Source of the DNA: an uncultured Eubacteriales bacterium
GTDB lineage: Bacteria > Bacillota > Clostridia > Oscillospirales > CAG-272
Reading direction: 5' to 3'
Length of the DNA: 8,175 bases
NCBI GenBank assembly: GCA_934500855.1
Contig: CAKSUH010000060.1
Coordinates: 1-8,175 of the forward strand
The stretch's first letter is position 1; each line of letters starts with the position of its first letter. Positions 1 through 6,439 of this stretch are shown one piece after another. Under the pieces are notes generated by a model. That model saw only the letters and a list, made by a program, of their open reading frames with translations, searched no databases and was not told where the DNA came from. The position numbers and the translations under genes were made by a program.

Positions 1-1
1 C

Positions 2-817
2 AATGCGGGCGGATCGGCATTCAAATTCCCGAACACCGTTTACAACGCGGCGGGCGGCTACCTCTCCATCTGCTCCGGCATCAAGGGATATAATGTCACC
101 GTGACCAACGGCGCGCAGTCGGGACTTCAGTCGGTCGCTTACGCGATGCAGGTCATCCGCAACGGCTGGGAGGACGCGATGCTCGCAACGGGTACCGACG
201 AGAACAGCGAAATCATCTCCGAACTGTACGGAAAACTGGGATTGGTTGCCGACGAAAAGGTTCGCCCCTATGAAAGCAAAACAGTCTTTTCCCTTTCGGA
301 CGGCTCGGTTTCGGCACTGCTGGAAACGGTGGATTCCGCAAAGGCAAGAGGTGCAGAGGTGCTCTGCCGCGTGACCGGCTACGGCATGGCGCACGGAAGC
401 GTTCCGTTCGGCAAGGTCACGGGTTCGGCGGCAGGTCTGACGGCAGCCGTGGAAGCGGCGCTTGACGACGCGCATCTGACCGCTTCCGACATCGACGCGA
501 TCGTCGGTTTTGCAAACGGTCACAGTGCGCTTGACGCAGTGGAAGCCGAAGGACTTTCCAAGTGCTTTGATCTCTCGCGCGTTCCCGTCATCAGCGTGAA
601 GGAGCGTGCGGGCGAAGGTCGCGCGGCATCCGCAACGCTGGGGCTTGCGCACACGGCGCTGATGCTGCACGGTGACATTGCGGAAGAGCCGGACGCGTAT
701 CTCGCGGCGGCGGACGGCGTGAAGAAAGTCGGCGTGAAGTCGGCGGAGCTGAACCGCGTTCTGGTCGTCTCGTTTGCGGCAGGCGGTTCGTATACCGCAA
801 TCGTAGCGGAAAGATAA
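2..817 (+). CDS. Ketosynthase-fold protein lacking the catalytic triad (FabF/chain-length-factor-like), 5' end outside window
   Basis: The reading frame is open from the window edge, so about 125-130 N-terminal residues are missing; 271 residues are visible. From residue 15 the segment N-A-A-G-G-Y-L-S-I to N-G-A-Q-S-G aligns without gaps with the FabF region leading into T-A-C-T-S-G, so the thiolase fold and family are clear. The nucleophilic Cys is Ala (bases 113-115), followed by Gln. The first catalytic His region reads F-A-N-G-H-S, where the His of A-H-G-T-S-T is best aligned with Asn. In the second, K-S-M-T-G-H has become K-E-R-A-G-E: Lys is kept and His is Glu. The C-terminal G-F-G-G-T-N loop is A-A-G-G-S-Y. 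Condensation activity is therefore not expected. By analogy with KS-beta/chain-length factors of type II polyketide and aryl-polyene systems, it may pair with an active ketosynthase encoded upstream; that is inference. The stop lies 11 bases before fabG. The GTG at 101 is internal, not a start. Confidence 0.85.
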   Translation, partial: NAGGSAFKFPNTVYNAAGGYLSICSGIKGYNVTVTNGAQSGLQSVAYAMQVIRNGWEDAMLATGTDENSEIISELYGKLGLVADEKVRPYESKTVFSLSDGSVSALLETVDSAKARGAEVLCRVTGYGMAHGSVPFGKVTGSAAGLTAAVEAALDDAHLTASDIDAIVGFANGHSALDAVEAEGLSKCFDLSRVPVISVKERAGEGRAASATLGLAHTALMLHGDIAEEPDAYLAAADGVKKVGVKSAELNRVLVVSFAAGGSYTAIVAER

Positions 818-828
818 CGGAGGACAAC

Positions 829-1560
829 ATGAAGGTAGCGATTGTCACAGGCGCATCGCGCGGCATCGGTCGCGCCTGCGCCGTCCGGCTGGCGCGGGAC
901 GGCTATACGGTGGTCATCAACTACGCGCACAGCGATACCGAAGCGCAGAAGGTTCTGGACACCATCCGCGAAAACGGCGGCGACGGAATGCTTTACCGCG
1001 CCGATGTCTCGAAGGCGGAGGAAGTCCGCGCGATGATGCGCGATGTTTCCAAGGCTTACGGACAGATTGATGTGCTGGTCAACAACGCGGGCATCGTCAG
1101 GGACGAATACCTGCTGATGCTCACGCCCGAAACGCTGGACAAGTGTATGGAACTCAATGTCAAGGGATACCTCTACTGCGCACAGCAGGCGGTGCTGAAG
1201 ATGTTCCGCAAGAAGAGCGGGGTCATCATCAATATGTCCTCGGTCAGCGGCATTCTGGCACTCCCCGGGCAGTGCGTATACAGCGCGACCAAGGGCGCGG
1301 TCAACTCCATGACCCAGACCATGGCGAAGGAGCTTGCCCCCTACGGCATACGCGTGAATGCGGTCGCCCCGGGCTTTATCGAGACCGAAATGCTCGACGC
1401 GCTTCCCGAGGAAAAGAAGAAGGAATACCTCGATGCGATTCCGATGCACCGTCTCGGTCACGCGGAGGAGGTTGCGGGAATCGTTTCGATGCTCGCGTCG
1501 GACACCTGCGCGTACATGACGGGGCAGATTCTGACCGTTGACGGAGGAATCTCGCTGTGA
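829..1560 (+). CDS. fabG: 3-oxoacyl-[ACP] reductase FabG
   Basis: This is an NADPH-dependent short-chain dehydrogenase that reduces beta-ketoacyl-ACP to (R)-3-hydroxyacyl-ACP in the cytoplasmic elongation cycle. The 243-residue length is typical of FabG. Visible motifs are the Rossmann glycine motif T-G-A-S-R-G-I-G (residues 7-14), N-N-A-G (85-88), Asn110, Ser138 and the Y-S-A-T-K pair Tyr151/Lys155, the same active-site numbering as E. coli FabG. The C-terminus ends in V-D-G-G, as is common for the family. The ATG at 829 has GGAGG at 819-823, five bases upstream, overlapping the region just after the preceding stop. The stop overlaps the start of fabZ. SDR proteins can be hard to assign, but the neighbours fabZ, fabD and accDA make FabG very likely. 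Confidence 0.95.
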   Translation: MKVAIVTGASRGIGRACAVRLARDGYTVVINYAHSDTEAQKVLDTIRENGGDGMLYRADVSKAEEVRAMMRDVSKAYGQIDVLVNNAGIVRDEYLLMLTPETLDKCMELNVKGYLYCAQQAVLKMFRKKSGVIINMSSVSGILALPGQCVYSATKGAVNSMTQTMAKELAPYGIRVNAVAPGFIETEMLDALPEEKKKEYLDAIPMHRLGHAEEVAGIVSMLASDTCAYMTGQILTVDGGISL

Positions 1561-2015
1561 TGAACATTTTCGATGTGCAGAAGAATCTGCGCCAGCGCCC
1601 CCCGTTCCAGATGATCGAAAAGGTCACGGAACTGGTTCCGGGGCAGTCGGCGGTCGGAACCAAGACCGTCTCGATCAACGACCCGTGGTTTGCGGGTCAC
1701 TTCCCCGGTACGCCGATTCTGCCGGGCGTGCTGATTGCGGAGACCTGCGCGCAGCTCTGCTCGCTGACCGTGGAAAGCGAAGGCGACAACGAAAGCCTGC
1801 TTTATGTCCTGCTCAAAATCGACGGCTTCAAGTTTCTGAAGCCCGTTCTTCCGGGCGATGTGATGACCGTCAGGGTCACCAAAAAAAGCGCGGGCGGACC
1901 GCTCATTTCCTTTGACGCGGTTGTCACGGTTGACGGGCAGACCCGCGCCAAGGGCAGTCTGGCGTTCACCGCCATGCCCCGCGCGGCAATTGAAGGAAAC
2001 GGAGAAAACGCATGA
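1560..2015 (+). CDS. fabZ: 3-hydroxyacyl-[ACP] dehydratase FabZ
   Basis: This is a hot-dog-fold dehydratase that converts 3-hydroxyacyl-ACP to trans-2-enoyl-ACP. It has 151 residues, the usual FabZ size. The catalytic His47 lies in A-G-H-F-P-G and the catalytic Glu61 in L-I-A-E-T-C-A-Q, 14 residues apart as in E. coli FabZ (His54/Glu68). The N-terminal P-H-R-x-P-F motif is kept only in part (R-Q-R-P-P-F). The start overlaps the fabG stop as TGATG. GGAGG at 1543-1547 lies 12 bases from the ATG at 1560 and 9 bases from an in-frame GTG at 1557, so a one-residue-longer protein is possible. The end overlaps fabD by four bases (ATGA), which indicates translational coupling. No FabA-type isomerase features can be recognised. 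Confidence 0.94.
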   Translation: MNIFDVQKNLRQRPPFQMIEKVTELVPGQSAVGTKTVSINDPWFAGHFPGTPILPGVLIAETCAQLCSLTVESEGDNESLLYVLLKIDGFKFLKPVLPGDVMTVRVTKKSAGGPLISFDAVVTVDGQTRAKGSLAFTAMPRAAIEGNGENA

Positions 2016-2938
2016 AAAAAATCGCATTCCTGTTTGCGGGTCAGGGCGCGCAGGCAGTCGGCATGGGCAAGGACATGGCAGAGCATCTGCCGGTTGCAAA
2101 AGCGGTGTTCGACATGGGCGAAAGCCTGCGCCCGGGCGTTACGGAGCTTTGCTTTGCGGGTGACCCCGAGGAGCTGAAGAAAACCGAGAACACCCAACCC
2201 TGCCTGTATCTGACCGATTACGCCATCGCGCAGGCGCTTGTCACGGCAGGCGTTGTCCCTGCGGCGGTTGCGGGCTTTTCGCTGGGCGAAATTCCCGCGC
2301 TCGCGTTTGCGGGCGTGATGACCGACGCGGACGGCTTCCGCTTTGTCTCCCTGCGCGGCGAAACGATGGCGAAGGAATCCGCCCGTCATCCCGGCGGCAT
2401 GGCGGCGGCGCTGAAACTGACCCCCGAGGTCGTGGAAGCGACCTGCGCGGGCTTTTCCGAGGTCTGGCCCGTCAACTACAACTGCCCGGGGCAGGTCTCC
2501 TGCGCGGGCAATGCGGGCGAGATCGACGCGTTCTGCGACGCAATCAAGGCGGCGGGCGGACGGGCGGTCAAGCTTCCCGTCAGCGGCGCGTTCCACACGC
2601 CTTACATGAAGGATGTGGAGCCGGTTTTACGCGCGGCGCTTGAAAAAATGCCTCTGCAGGCACCGCAGATTCCGGTTTACGCCAACCGCACTGCGGGTCT
2701 TTACCCTGCCGACCGTGCAGGCATCACCGCTCTGCTTTCGGAGCAGGTCTGCCACGCGGTCCGTTGGGAGGACACTTTGCGCGCAATGGCGGCGGACGGC
2801 ATCGACACCTTTGTGGAGGTCGGCGCGGGTGCGACCCTGACCGGTTTTGTCCGGCGCACCCTGCCCGAGGCAACCGCGCTGACGGTGAACGATTTCCCGT
2901 CCTATGAGGCGGTTTTGAAAGAACTTTTGGGAGATTGA
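2012..2938 (+). CDS. fabD: Malonyl-CoA:ACP transacylase FabD
   Basis: FabD transfers malonyl from CoA to ACP, feeding the elongation cycle with the malonyl-CoA made by the carboxylase encoded just downstream. The 308-residue length is normal. The oxyanion-hole motif G-Q-G-A-Q is at residues 10-14, the nucleophile Ser90 lies in G-F-S-L-G, the malonate-binding Arg115 in S-L-R-G-E-T-M, and the catalytic His195 in S-G-A-F-H-T-P. N-Y-N-C-P-G-Q (155-161) matches the usual N-x-N-S-P-G-Q. The nucleophile elbow has Phe where G-H-S-L-G is usual; catalysis should survive, since Ser, Arg and the second His are present. The start is set by GGAGA at 2001-2005, six bases upstream, and overlaps the fabZ stop by four bases. 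Confidence 0.95.
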   Translation: MKKIAFLFAGQGAQAVGMGKDMAEHLPVAKAVFDMGESLRPGVTELCFAGDPEELKKTENTQPCLYLTDYAIAQALVTAGVVPAAVAGFSLGEIPALAFAGVMTDADGFRFVSLRGETMAKESARHPGGMAAALKLTPEVVEATCAGFSEVWPVNYNCPGQVSCAGNAGEIDAFCDAIKAAGGRAVKLPVSGAFHTPYMKDVEPVLRAALEKMPLQAPQIPVYANRTAGLYPADRAGITALLSEQVCHAVRWEDTLRAMAADGIDTFVEVGAGATLTGFVRRTLPEATALTVNDFPSYEAVLKELLGD

Positions 2939-2944
2939 TGGATC

Positions 2945-3763
2945 ATGGCAATTGCTGAAGCAGTCAACGAGCGGGAGAAGGACGCACTGCGTCTTTCGGT
3001 CAAAGCCTGCCCGAAATGCAAGGAGAGCTTTACCGAAGAGGAACTGGACACCCACCTGTGGGTCTGCCCCTCTTGCGGCGCGTACATCCCCATGCCCGCG
3101 CGGGTACGGGTGGACCTGCTCTCGGATACCGACGCCTTTGAGGAACTGTTCGGCGAGGAGGTTTTCACCGACCCGCTCGGCTTCCCCGACTATCGGGAGA
3201 AATACGCGTCCGCAAAGGCGAAAAGCCAAGAGAACGAGGGCGTTCTCTGCGGCGTGACCAGAATTGAGGGGCAGAGGACCGCGATTTTCGTGATGAACCC
3301 CGAATTCATGCTCGGCTCGATGGGAACCGTGGTCGGCGACCGCATCACGGCGCTGTTTGAGTACGCGCTGAAAAACCGTCTGCCTGTGGTCGGCTTTACC
3401 GTCTCGGGCGGCGCGCGGATGCAGGAGGGAATGCTTTCCTTAATGCAGATGGCGAAGGTCTCGGGTGCGGTCAAGCGCCACAGCGATGCGGGACTGCTTT
3501 ACATTGTCGGTCTGACCGACCCCACCATGGGCGGCGTGACCGCGTCCTTTGCCATGCTCGGTGACATCATCTTCTCCGAGCCGAACGCCCGCATCGGCTT
3601 TGCGGGCAAGCGCGTGGTCGAGCAGGTCACGGGCGAAAAGCTCCCCGATGAATTCCAGACCGCCGAATTCCAGCTTCGGAACGGCTTTCTGGACGAAATC
3701 GTGCCGCGGGAAGAACAGCGCGTCCATCTCGGGCGGCTGCTCTCGCTCCACGAGGTGCAATAA
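2945..3763 (+). CDS. accD: Acetyl-CoA carboxylase carboxyltransferase subunit beta AccD
   Basis: AccD is the zinc-ribbon subunit of the carboxyltransferase, which moves the carboxyl group from carboxybiotin on BCCP to acetyl-CoA to give malonyl-CoA, as an AccA2D2 heterotetramer. The four zinc cysteines are visible as C-P-K-C (Cys22, Cys25) and C-P-S-C (Cys41, Cys44). The crotonase-fold domain follows, with L-G-S-M-G-T-V-V-G near 123-131, S-G-G-A-R-M-Q-E-G at 154-162, and the C-terminal F-A-G-K-R-V-V-E-Q and A-E-F-Q-L-R-N-G-F segments. At 272 residues it is slightly shorter than most AccD proteins, which are around 285-300. It starts six bases after fabD; GGGAG at 2929-2933 is 11 bases away, a looser ribosome site than for its neighbours. 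An ATG at 2938 is in another frame. Confidence 0.95.
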   Translation: MAIAEAVNEREKDALRLSVKACPKCKESFTEEELDTHLWVCPSCGAYIPMPARVRVDLLSDTDAFEELFGEEVFTDPLGFPDYREKYASAKAKSQENEGVLCGVTRIEGQRTAIFVMNPEFMLGSMGTVVGDRITALFEYALKNRLPVVGFTVSGGARMQEGMLSLMQMAKVSGAVKRHSDAGLLYIVGLTDPTMGGVTASFAMLGDIIFSEPNARIGFAGKRVVEQVTGEKLPDEFQTAEFQLRNGFLDEIVPREEQRVHLGRLLSLHEVQ

Positions 3764-3774
3764 GGAGGTCTGTT

Positions 3775-4638
3775 ATGGAAGAGAATCAATCGGTCTACGA
3801 ACGCATCTGTCGCACCCGCCGCAACGGTCGGGCAACCTCGATGGACTACATCACCTCCCCCTCTCTTTTCACCGATTTCTGCGAGCTGCACGGTGACCGC
3901 GCCTTTGCGGACGACCACGCCATTGTGGGCGGCATTGCCAAGCTGCGCGGAATGCCCGTGACGGTCATCGGCATTGAAAAGGGACGCGACCTGCACGAGC
4001 GGATGTACCGCAACTTCGGCTGTGTCCTCCCCGAGGGCTACCGCAAGGCGCTGCGCCTGATTCGCGAGGCGGAGAAATTCCACCGCCCCGTCATCTGCTT
4101 TGTCGACACGCAGGGCGCGAACTGCGGCAAGGGTGCCGAGGAGAGAGGCGCGGGCGAGGCGATTGCGCAGAACCTTTACGAGCTTTCCACGGTCAAAACC
4201 CCGATTATCTCGCTGATGATCGGCGAGGGCGGAAGCGGCGGAGCGTTGGCGCTTGCGGTTGCAGACCGCGTTTGGATGCTGGAGAACGCCTACTATTCGG
4301 TCATTTCCCCCGAATCCTGCGCGAGCATCCTGTTCAAGGACCCCGCGCGTGCACCCGAGGCGGCGGAGCATCTGCGCCTGACGGCGGACGACCTGCTTTC
4401 GATGGGCATCATCGAGCGCAAGGTTGCCGAACCTTCGGACTTCACCGATGAAGCGGAACGCGAAGCCTTTATGTCCGCGCTCGGCGACAGCCTTGCCGAG
4501 GAGTTCCGCGCCCTCTCGCGCCTGAGCGACGAGAAACTGGTTGCGGAACGCATTGAAAAGTACCGCAAAATCGGGCGCTACGATGCCTACTCCACGCGGA
4601 ATTCCTTCCTGCACAAGTGGCATTTTCTCGGTCTGTAA
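3775..4638 (+). CDS. accA: Acetyl-CoA carboxylase carboxyltransferase subunit alpha AccA
   Basis: AccA is the partner of AccD in the carboxyltransferase. The 287 residues cover the whole crotonase-fold domain, with a shorter N-terminus than E. coli AccA (319 residues). Recognisable segments are L-H-G-D-R-A-F (38-44), the K-G-R-D motif (69-72), R-N-F-G...P-E-G-Y-R-K-A (79-91), G-A-E-E-R-G (120-125), the oxyanion-type G-E-G-G-S-G-G-A (150-157) and S-P-E-S-C-A-S-I-L (178-186). The family motif D-T-P-G-A-Y-P-G reads D-T-Q-G-A-N-C-G (111-118), a change in a normally well-conserved loop. A strong ribosome site, AAGGAGG at 3762-3768, overlaps the accD stop and sits six bases from the ATG. Gene order accD-accA is usual in Bacillota. 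Confidence 0.95.
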   Translation: MEENQSVYERICRTRRNGRATSMDYITSPSLFTDFCELHGDRAFADDHAIVGGIAKLRGMPVTVIGIEKGRDLHERMYRNFGCVLPEGYRKALRLIREAEKFHRPVICFVDTQGANCGKGAEERGAGEAIAQNLYELSTVKTPIISLMIGEGGSGGALALAVADRVWMLENAYYSVISPESCASILFKDPARAPEAAEHLRLTADDLLSMGIIERKVAEPSDFTDEAEREAFMSALGDSLAEEFRALSRLSDEKLVAERIEKYRKIGRYDAYSTRNSFLHKWHFLGL

Positions 4639-4639
4639 G

Positions 4640-5386
4640 ATGCGGAAGATTCTGATTCTCAACGGCAGTCCCCACAAAGAAAAAAGCACCACGATGGTGG
4701 CGACCAACGCTTTTGTGCGGGGCATGCTGTCAAGCGGAAACTACGAAGCCGAAACGGTTCATGTGGCGGCGCTGAACATCCGTCCCTGCCTCGGTTGCCT
4801 CTCCTGCTGGGGGAGAACCGAGGGCGAATGCGTCATCAAAAACGATGACATCCCCGCGCTCAAGGAAAAAATCCTTGCCTCGGATATTCTCATCGCCTCC
4901 TTCCCGCTCTACTATTTCGGCATCCCCGGGCAGTTCAAGGTCATGATGGATCGCCTGCTCTCCATGGTCATGGCGTACCACGGGCAGAACACCCCGCAGG
5001 ACGGCGAACCGGCGCACACCTTTCGATATCCGAAAGCAGACCGGAAATTCATCCTGATTTCGGGTTGCGCCTACAACGAGACGAACGAGGTCTACGACCC
5101 GATTCTGCGGGAGTTCGACCTCATCCTCGGCAAAGGCAATTTCCTGCCCATCCTCTGCCCGCAGTACAAGACCATGATCGACAACGGCGGCGCGCGCGTT
5201 GACCGTTCGATTGCAAAATTCACCGCCGCAGGCGCGGAATACGCCGAGGGCGAAACGCTCTCTCCCGAAACAATCCGGGATATTACCCGCCCGCCCTTCT
5301 CCCCTGCCGTTTACCGGACCATTCTCGAAAATGTCTGGCGGCGGGAGCGCGAAAGCGGCGACGGGATCAAGGAGACAAGCAGATGA
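4640..5386 (+). CDS. Flavodoxin-fold NAD(P)H/FMN-dependent oxidoreductase, iron-sulfur flavoprotein-like
   Basis: This 248-residue protein has the flavodoxin-like fold of the NADPH-dependent FMN reductase and iron-sulfur flavoprotein group. The FMN phosphate loop is I-L-N-G-S-P-H-K-E-K-S-T (residues 6-17), and P-L-Y-Y-F-G-I-P-G-Q-F-K (89-100) is the second flavin-binding segment. Between them Cys50, Cys53, Cys56 and Cys64 form C-x2-C-x2-C-x7-C, which fits the compact C-x2-C-x2-C-x4-7-C motif known for Isf [4Fe-4S] flavoproteins; cluster binding is inferred. No signal peptide or membrane segment is seen, so it should be cytoplasmic. The ATG follows the accA stop by one base with no clear ribosome site, suggesting translational coupling. 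An in-frame upstream start at 4541 would overlap accA by about 100 bases and adds no family sequence. Its place between accA and plsX suggests a redox role tied to lipid synthesis, but no substrate can be named. Confidence 0.82.
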   Translation: MRKILILNGSPHKEKSTTMVATNAFVRGMLSSGNYEAETVHVAALNIRPCLGCLSCWGRTEGECVIKNDDIPALKEKILASDILIASFPLYYFGIPGQFKVMMDRLLSMVMAYHGQNTPQDGEPAHTFRYPKADRKFILISGCAYNETNEVYDPILREFDLILGKGNFLPILCPQYKTMIDNGGARVDRSIAKFTAAGAEYAEGETLSPETIRDITRPPFSPAVYRTILENVWRRERESGDGIKETSR

Positions 5387-6348
5387 TTTCACTGGCTGTT
5401 GACCTGCTCGGCGCAGACACCGACGAGCGCGAACTCTGTCGCGGCGCTCTCGAGGCGCTGAAGCGGAATCCCGAACTGTTCCTCTATCTTTGCGGACATC
5501 GGGACGCGCTCTCCCCGCTGACCGACGCGGACCCCTCCCTTGCTGGGCGGTATGAAACGGTCGACTCCCCCGCGGCGCTGACCAACTACGACAACCCGAT
5601 GGAGGGCTACAGAAACACCGACGCGTCTCTGGTGCGCGCGATGGAGTTGGTGCGCGACCAAAAAGCCGCCGGTGTGGTAACCTGCGGCGCAACGGGGGCG
5701 GTGCTGGTCTGCTCGATCATGCTGCTCGGAAAACTGCGCGGCTTGCGCCCGATTCTCGCCGTGGAGCTGAAAAACGCGCACGGCGATCCGCTCCTGCTTC
5801 TGGACTGCGGCGCGAACATCGACAGCCGCCCCGAACTGTACGCGTCCTTCGCCCATCTCGGCGATGCTTACATGAAAAGCATCGGCTACGAATCGCCGCG
5901 CATCTCCCTGCTCTCCAACGGCGCGGAGGACACCAAAGGGTGCGAGGCGGTCAAGGAAGCGAATAAGTTGCTGCACACCCTGCCGATCCGCTTCCTCGGC
6001 AACATCGAGCCGACCGCGGCGCTCTCGGGCGCGACCGATGTCATCGTCTGTGACGGTTTCCACGGGAACATCCTGCTCAAATCCATCGAGGGCGTGGCAA
6101 AAGCCGTGATCGCCGAGTTGGAGGAACGCCTCCCGAATGCACCCGAAACGGTGCGGAGCGCGCTTTCCGCAGTCCGCGAAAAGTACGACTACAACACGCA
6201 GGGCGGCGCAATCCTGCTCGGTGTCAAAGCCCCCGTCATGAAGGGGCACGGCTCCGCAACGGGCGACGCGGTAACCGCCATGCTTCTGCGCATGGCAACG
6301 CTCTGCCAAAACGGTTTCACCGAACGCGTGGAAGCTGCGTGCAAATAA
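5383..6348 (+). CDS. plsX: PlsX-like phosphate acyltransferase (divergent)
   Basis: PlsX converts acyl-ACP and phosphate to acyl-phosphate, the donor used by PlsY to acylate glycerol-3-phosphate, linking fatty-acid synthesis to phospholipids. The 321 residues are slightly shorter than the usual 330-345. Family landmarks are A-V-D near the N-terminus, C-G-A-T-G-A-V-L (101-108, usually A-G-N-T-G-A), L-L-L-L-D-C-G-A-N-I-D (137-147), F-L-G-N-I-E (204-209), V-C-D-G-F-H-G-N (222-229) and G-G-A-I-L-L-G-V near 274-281. The N-terminal D-A-M-G-G-D signature reads D-L-L-G-A-D and the conserved Asn of A-G-N-T-G is Ala, so this is a divergent member. AAGGAG at 5369-5374 is eight bases from the ATG, and the start overlaps the preceding stop by four bases (ATGA). 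It is the last gene before the terminator at 6357-6398. Confidence 0.87.
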   Translation: MISLAVDLLGADTDERELCRGALEALKRNPELFLYLCGHRDALSPLTDADPSLAGRYETVDSPAALTNYDNPMEGYRNTDASLVRAMELVRDQKAAGVVTCGATGAVLVCSIMLLGKLRGLRPILAVELKNAHGDPLLLLDCGANIDSRPELYASFAHLGDAYMKSIGYESPRISLLSNGAEDTKGCEAVKEANKLLHTLPIRFLGNIEPTAALSGATDVIVCDGFHGNILLKSIEGVAKAVIAELEERLPNAPETVRSALSAVREKYDYNTQGGAILLGVKAPVMKGHGSATGDAVTAMLLRMATLCQNGFTERVEAACK

Positions 6349-6356
6349 GAATGCCC

Positions 6357-6398
6357 GAAGGGGTGACGGTTCAGCTTACAGGCAGCCGTCACCCCTTC
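6357..6398 (+). terminator. Rho-independent-type hairpin ending the fatty-acid operon
   Basis: A perfect 13-base-pair inverted repeat has arms at 6357-6369 and 6386-6398 around a 16-base loop, starting nine bases after the plsX stop. The top-strand tail (CTTTCCT-like) is only moderately T-rich, so termination is likely but not textbook. It lies between the convergent plsX and acetyltransferase genes and could also reduce read-through on the minus strand. The remaining bases 6399-6439 show nothing else. Confidence 0.82.
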
Positions 6399-6439
6399 TT
6401 TCCTATAGAAAAATCGAAAACCGTCTCCCCTTCCCGCAT

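Noticed and set aside
101..103. GTG as the start of a short ketosynthase-like protein
   Set aside because: The frame is open upstream to the window edge and that part aligns with the FabF sequence before the active site, so the GTG is internal Val.
113..118. Reading the ketosynthase-like protein as a KSQ-type decarboxylase because Gln is near the Cys site
   Set aside because: In the gapless alignment Ala takes the Cys position and Gln is one residue later; both catalytic His are also missing, which KSQ domains keep.
520..1461. Long minus-strand open frame (313 codons) over the ketosynthase-like gene and fabG
   Set aside because: It is antisense to two well-supported genes, its translation is rich in Arg, His and Ala with no family motif, and such frames are common opposite GC-rich codons.
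4541..4639. Upstream in-frame extension of the flavoprotein gene
   Set aside because: It would overlap accA by about 100 bases; the flavodoxin fold begins at M-R-K-I-L-I-L-N-G-S, which is the normal N-terminus of the family.
3499..4725. Minus-strand open frame of 408 codons over accD, accA and the flavoprotein gene
   Set aside because: It is the shadow of accA and its neighbours; no recognisable domain and no ribosome site were seen.
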